Assembly (NCBI RefSeq): GCF_035994945.1
Contig: NZ_CP108677.1
Coordinates: 2,790,001 to 2,854,000, forward strand
Length of the DNA: 64,000 nucleotides
Direction of reading: 5' to 3'
From: Streptomyces sp. NBC_01216
GTDB taxonomy: Bacteria; Actinomycetota; Actinomycetes; Streptomycetales; Streptomycetaceae
Shown: one piece after another, positions 60,687 through 64,000 of the stretch
Numbering within the stretch: the stretch's first letter is position 1
How the letters are laid out: every line of letters begins with the position of its first letter
The notes under the pieces: generated by a model
The model's database searches: none
What the model saw: the letters and a program-made list of their open reading frames with translations, nothing else
What the model was told of the DNA's origin: nothing
Translations under genes and position numbers: made by a program

Positions 60687-60842
60687 CCACCCGCGCAGGT
60701 CCCGCTGCCGGGGATCGATAGGTGGGCGGCGTGGTCATCTCGCGACGAGGGCGGCCGGGGTCGGGCCCGGCGCACCCGCCGGAAGCCGTCCCGCCGCCAC
60801 CAGGGCTGAGGCAGGGCCGTGGCGCCCCGTGGAAACGGCGGA

Positions 60843-60872
60843 GGCCCGCCTCCCCTGACGGGGAGACGGGCC
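60843..60872 (-). terminator. Terminator after the amidase gene
   Basis: 13-bp stem with one G-T-type mismatch (GGCCCGCCTCCCC at 60843-60855 and GGGGAGACGGGCC at 60860-60872), 21 nt past the stop. Confidence 0.7.
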
Positions 60873-60893
60873 CGAACACGGCCTGGGATCAGA

Positions 60894-63584
60894 TCACTTG
60901 ATGAAGTATCCGGTGACGTCGGCCAGCAGGTCGACGGAACCGTTGTGGTTGTAGAAGCTCACCTTGCCGTCCGCGCCGACCGGGACGACCACCAGGTTCG
61001 GGATCGTCAGGCCGGCGGTGAAGTTGAGGTTCGACGCGCTCGGCCGGGTCGTACCGCCCGGGTACACCGACACGAAGCTGGTCGCCGTCGGGCCGGTCGC
61101 CGTCACGTTCAGGACGACGGCCGTCACGCCCGTGGCCGGGACGCCGTTGACACCGGTGACCTGCAGGTTCACCACGCCGCCCGCGCCGACCTTGGCCTTC
61201 GCGACGCCGAGGCCCGAGCGGGTGTCCATCATCCGCAGCGGACCGAGGTTGATGTGGGAGGCGCCCGCCGGGCCGGAGGAGAAGTACCCCGTCACGTCGG
61301 CCAGCAGGTCGACGGAACCGGCGCGGTTGTAGAAGCTGACCTTGCCGTTGGCGCCGACCGGGACGACCACCAGGTTCGGGATCGTCTGGCCCGTGGTGAA
61401 GTTGAGGTTCGACGCGCTCGGCCGGGTCGTACCGCCCGGGTACACCGACACGAAGCTGGTCGCCGTGGCGTTGGTGGCGGTCACGTTCAGGACGACGGCC
61501 GTGACGCCCGTGGCCGGGACGCCGTTGACACCGGTGACCTGCAGGTCGACGACGCCGGACGCGCCGACCTTGGCCTTCGGTACACCGGTGCCCTCACGGG
61601 TGTCCATCATCCGCAGCGGACCGAGGTTGGCGTGGGTCGAACCGCTGGTGTCCTTGACGTAGTAGCCCGTGATGTCGGCGAGCAGGTCGACGGAGCCGTT
61701 GCGGTTGTAGAAGCGGACCTTGCCGTCGATCACCGGGACGGTCACCAGGTTCGGGATCGTCTTGCCGGCGGTGAAGTTGAGGTTCGACGCGTCCGTGCGG
61801 GCGGTGCCGTTCGGGTAGACCGACACGAAGCTGGGCTCGGTCGGGTTCGTCGCCGTGACGTTCAGGACGACCGCGCCCACGCCGGTGGACGGGATGCCGT
61901 TGGCGCCGGTGACCTGGAGGACCACTTCCTTGCCGGCCCCGACCTTGGCCTTCGGCACACCGAGACCCGAACGGGTGTCCATCAGACGGGTGGGGGCGAC
62001 GGGCTTGAAGGTCTTCGGACCCGGAACGGTCACGGCGACCGACGCGGAGGTCGTCACCTTGCCGGAGGTGTGGGTGGCCCGGACGGCCACGTTGTGCGCG
62101 CCGTAGCCGGTGACCGAGGTGGTGGCGCTGCGGGCGCCGGCGCCCGGAGACGCGACGACCTGGCCGTCCACGAGCAGCTCGAACTTGTGGATCAGGGAGT
62201 TCGCGGTGCTGGTGGACCAGTTGACCGTGACCGGACCGGGCGTCTCGTAGCCGGTGCCGGCCTTGGTCGCGCCGCCGGAGAGCGAGTCGACCTTCAGACC
62301 GGCGACGGTGCCGGTGGCGTAGGCCCGGATGGTGGGCAGCTGCGGGTACAGCATGTTGCCGGGGCACTGGGTGTTGAAGCCGTTGCGGTGCCCGGAGATC
62401 GCGTCGAAGCTGTAGGTGCTGTCCTTGGTGAAGGACTCACGGAAGAAGTTCGTCTGGGTGGCGCCCGCGGTCAGCGTGCTCTTGCCGCCGGGGTCGACGC
62501 CGTACTGGCCGAGCTTGTAGGCGGCCACCCGCGAGGCGGAGACCAGCGCGGCGTTGGACGCGGCCTGGTCCGTGTAGTCGCCGAGGAGCGCGACGCTGGT
62601 CGACTGGGAGTTCCAGCCGTAGGTGTGCGCTCCCTGCACGGGCTGGTCGATGCCGCCCTTGCGCCCCTCGAAGACGGTGCCGCACTTGTCGACGAGGAAG
62701 TTGTAGCCGATGTCGCGCCACTTCTCGATGTCGACGTGGTAGTCGAGAATGCTCCGGACGACGTTCTTCGAGGCCGAGCACTCGTACGCGGCGCTCGTGG
62801 TGTGGTGGACGAAGATCGCCTTGATCTCGCCGCCGCTGAGGTACTGGGCCGGCTCGGGGGTCTTCTCCTCGATCTCGGTCCCGCCCCACTGGGCGCGGGT
62901 GACGACGGGCGGCTGCGGAGCGGTCGACGCCGGACCGGGCACGCTCGGCGGCGTGGTCGGCGGGTCCTCGGCCGCGAAGGCGGCCGGCTCGGCGTTCAGT
63001 TCGCCCCTGTCCTTGGCCTGGGCGCCCACGCCGCCCGGGTCCACCATGTTGAGCTTGAGACCCGCGGGCAGCACGCCGGCCGCGGCTCCGTCGCTCACCC
63101 GGACCTCGGCGCCGTCGGACGCGCCGACCCACACCGGTTCGGTAGAGCCGGGGGCGCCGGGCCGGTCCCCGTCCATGCCGGCGGGGTGCGGCTCGAGCTC
63201 GATCCAGTCGGACCACTTGCCCGTCTCGGCGCTTCGGGTACGCGCCTCGATCGTGCCCTTGACCTTCTCCTCGGGGTTCGTCCAGGTGACGCCGAGGAGA
63301 CCGAACGGCTCGGTGGCGCGTCGGGTCAGGGTGGCCTCCCCCTTGCCCTTGTCGGTCAGCGCCAGCTTGTGCACCTGGCTTCTGCCCTTGGCGCGATGCG
63401 CCGCCGAGGAGCTGTAGACCCCGGGCGTATCGGCCTTGGCGTCGTTCTTGTCGATCCCGGTCCCGGCACCGTTCGCCACGGCCTGGAAGCCCAGGACCGC
63501 GAGGACGCCCACCGCGGTCCCCAGCGCGGTACGACGCACCCGCGTCGCCTTCGTCGTCCGTCGTGCTCGACGTCCCGAACTCAA
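60894..63584 (-). CDS. Secreted PGRP-type N-acetylmuramoyl-L-alanine amidase with three C-terminal repeats
   Basis: 896 residues from a TTG at 63584, with AGGGGGAGA 8 nt upstream. Twin-Arg-like signal peptide (RRTTKATRVRRTALGTAVGV). The PGRP/amidase domain lies at about 230-410. Zn ligands can be seen in IFVHHTT, in GHRNGFNTQ and the Cys of CPGN; the catalytic-Tyr region is DIGYNFLVD. An Ig-like segment spans about 430-525. Three repeats of about 125 residues, each starting MDTRxGxGVPKAKV, begin at 535, 660 and 786. The domain cuts peptidoglycan between MurNAc and L-Ala; the repeats probably bind a surface. Between tuf and the S10 operon. Confidence 0.9.
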   Translation of the reverse strand: MSSGRRARRTTKATRVRRTALGTAVGVLAVLGFQAVANGAGTGIDKNDAKADTPGVYSSSAAHRAKGRSQVHKLALTDKGKGEATLTRRATEPFGLLGVTWTNPEEKVKGTIEARTRSAETGKWSDWIELEPHPAGMDGDRPGAPGSTEPVWVGASDGAEVRVSDGAAAGVLPAGLKLNMVDPGGVGAQAKDRGELNAEPAAFAAEDPPTTPPSVPGPASTAPQPPVVTRAQWGGTEIEEKTPEPAQYLSGGEIKAIFVHHTTSAAYECSASKNVVRSILDYHVDIEKWRDIGYNFLVDKCGTVFEGRKGGIDQPVQGAHTYGWNSQSTSVALLGDYTDQAASNAALVSASRVAAYKLGQYGVDPGGKSTLTAGATQTNFFRESFTKDSTYSFDAISGHRNGFNTQCPGNMLYPQLPTIRAYATGTVAGLKVDSLSGGATKAGTGYETPGPVTVNWSTSTANSLIHKFELLVDGQVVASPGAGARSATTSVTGYGAHNVAVRATHTSGKVTTSASVAVTVPGPKTFKPVAPTRLMDTRSGLGVPKAKVGAGKEVVLQVTGANGIPSTGVGAVVLNVTATNPTEPSFVSVYPNGTARTDASNLNFTAGKTIPNLVTVPVIDGKVRFYNRNGSVDLLADITGYYVKDTSGSTHANLGPLRMMDTREGTGVPKAKVGASGVVDLQVTGVNGVPATGVTAVVLNVTATNATATSFVSVYPGGTTRPSASNLNFTTGQTIPNLVVVPVGANGKVSFYNRAGSVDLLADVTGYFSSGPAGASHINLGPLRMMDTRSGLGVAKAKVGAGGVVNLQVTGVNGVPATGVTAVVLNVTATGPTATSFVSVYPGGTTRPSASNLNFTAGLTIPNLVVVPVGADGKVSFYNHNGSVDLLADVTGYFIK
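60897..61985 (-). repeat. Three tandem coding repeats in the amidase gene
   Basis: Units at about 60897-61232, 61272-61610 and 61650-61985. The first two listed (C-terminal repeats 2 and 3 of the protein) are nearly identical over long stretches at DNA level, for example TCGACGCGCTCGGCCGGGTC and GTACACCGACACGAAGCTGG. The third listed differs more. This suggests a recent duplication or gene conversion. Confidence 0.85.
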
Positions 63585-63696
63585 GTTGTCTCCCCCTTGA
63601 TGGACATGACATAGCCAACCGTCCGCATGCTACTGGCAGCTACTGTCACGCCCACCACAGGGGGCACACCTGTCACATAAGTCCACCGGAACGGCC

Positions 63697-63738
63697 GAGG
63701 GCCCCCGACCCGCCGCGAACGGCGGGCCGGGGGCCCTC
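63697..63738 (-). terminator. Terminator after tuf
   Basis: 18 paired bases with one internal mismatch (GAGGGCCCCCG-A-CCCGCCG, 4-nt loop, CGGCGGG-C-CGGGGGCCCTC), 44 nt past the tuf stop. The strongest stem in this part of the window. Confidence 0.85.
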
Positions 63739-63782
63739 TCATGACGCTCCGTCAGAAGCGGCGCAGGTCAGACGATCGACAA

Positions 63783-64000
63783 TTACTTGTTGATCTTGGT
63801 GACCTGGCCGGCGCCCACGGTCCGGCCACCCTCACGGATGGCGAACTTCAGGCCCTCCTCCATGGCGACGGGCTGGATCAGCTCGACGGTCATGGAGGTG
63901 TTGTCGCCCGGCATGACCATCTCGGTGCCCTCGGGGAGGGTCACGACGCCGGTCACGTCCGTGGTACGGAAGTAGAACTGCGGGCGGTAGTTGTTGAAGA
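63783..64000 (-). CDS. tuf: Elongation factor Tu, C-terminal part (cut by window edge)
   Basis: The last 71 codons ([20 protein letters not shown], ending [15 protein letters not shown]) are domain 3 of EF-Tu, which contacts aminoacyl-tRNA and EF-Ts. The 5' part lies beyond position 64000. As the gene nearest the S10 operon it should be the main tuf copy downstream of fusA. Confidence 0.96.
   Translation of the reverse strand, partial: FNNYRPQFYFRTTDVTGVVTLPEGTEMVMPGDNTSMTVELIQPVAMEEGLKFAIREGGRTVGAGQVTKINK

Noticed and set aside
60819..63614. 931-codon open frame opposite the amidase gene
   Set aside because: Its repeat pattern merely reflects the coding repeats of the amidase on the other strand.

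Overview
The window is chromosomal DNA from a high-GC actinomycete and is almost certainly Streptomyces. It has strongly GC-biased third codon positions and many GTG starts. It carries the developmental genes bldM and whiD next to a ShbA/SigD-type sigma factor gene, a CIRCE-controlled groES-groEL pair, and the S10-spc-alpha ribosomal protein block. The gene content is core housekeeping plus development. I see no rRNA or tRNA gene, CRISPR array, prophage, intact transposase gene or biosynthetic cluster.

Layout. 144-6223: glpD, a nucleotide-sugar dehydrogenase homologue whose catalytic Cys position reads Gly, and guaB3 and guaB. 6408-9070: shbA-like sigma gene, bldM (with a textbook sigma-BldN promoter) and divergent whiD. 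9182-14112: a LysR regulator, a MOSC protein, an SDR and a SnoaL-like protein, separated by two gene-poor stretches. 14338-16561: groEL, groES and two CIRCE operators. 16563-22375: a degenerate lipoprotein ORF, two paralogous polysaccharide deacetylases, a THUMP-like methyltransferase, and an ECF sigma gene of the kind that pairs with DGPF/YciI proteins, with its YciI partner. 22564-26902: tsaB-rimI-tsaD plus a small overlapping gene, a secreted YkuD-like protein, a 52-residue protein under a candidate iron box, and tsaE. 26913-38142: cell-wall and cofactor genes (hydrolase, alr, nnr, acpS, glmS, a lipoprotein, coaA, a DUF389 membrane protein, glmM). 38308-43250: rpsI-rplM, an ABC-F ATPase, a membrane-anchored protein and truA. 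43419-59664: rplQ-rpoA-rpsK-rpsM-rpmJ-infA, map-adk-secY, then the spc and S10 clusters, all on the minus strand. 60198-64000: a probably 5'-damaged gene, a large PGRP-type amidase with three C-terminal repeats, and the 3' end of tuf.

How the genes work together. The 38-64 kb block supplies translation (22 ribosomal proteins of the S10/spc/alpha clusters plus L13 and S9, IF-1, RNAP alpha, EF-Tu), export (SecY) and protein maturation (Map). TsaB/TsaD/TsaE make the t6A tRNA modification. GlmS and GlmM lead to UDP-GlcNAc, Alr supplies D-alanine, and the deacetylases and amidase act on envelope polymers. ShbA, BldM and WhiD tie growth to sporulation.

The most unusual feature is a dispersed family of short terminal-inverted-repeat elements (35-181 bp). 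They sit exactly at gene 3' ends and in several cases supply the stop codon itself (bldM, the THUMP-like methyltransferase gene, truA, the ABC-F gene and, degenerately, the DUF389 gene). Other points for a second look are the Cys-to-Gly dehydrogenase, the iron box before a 52-residue gene, and a 13-bp inverted repeat folded over the GTG start of the ECF sigma gene. All calls come from reading sequence and translations; no database search was run.
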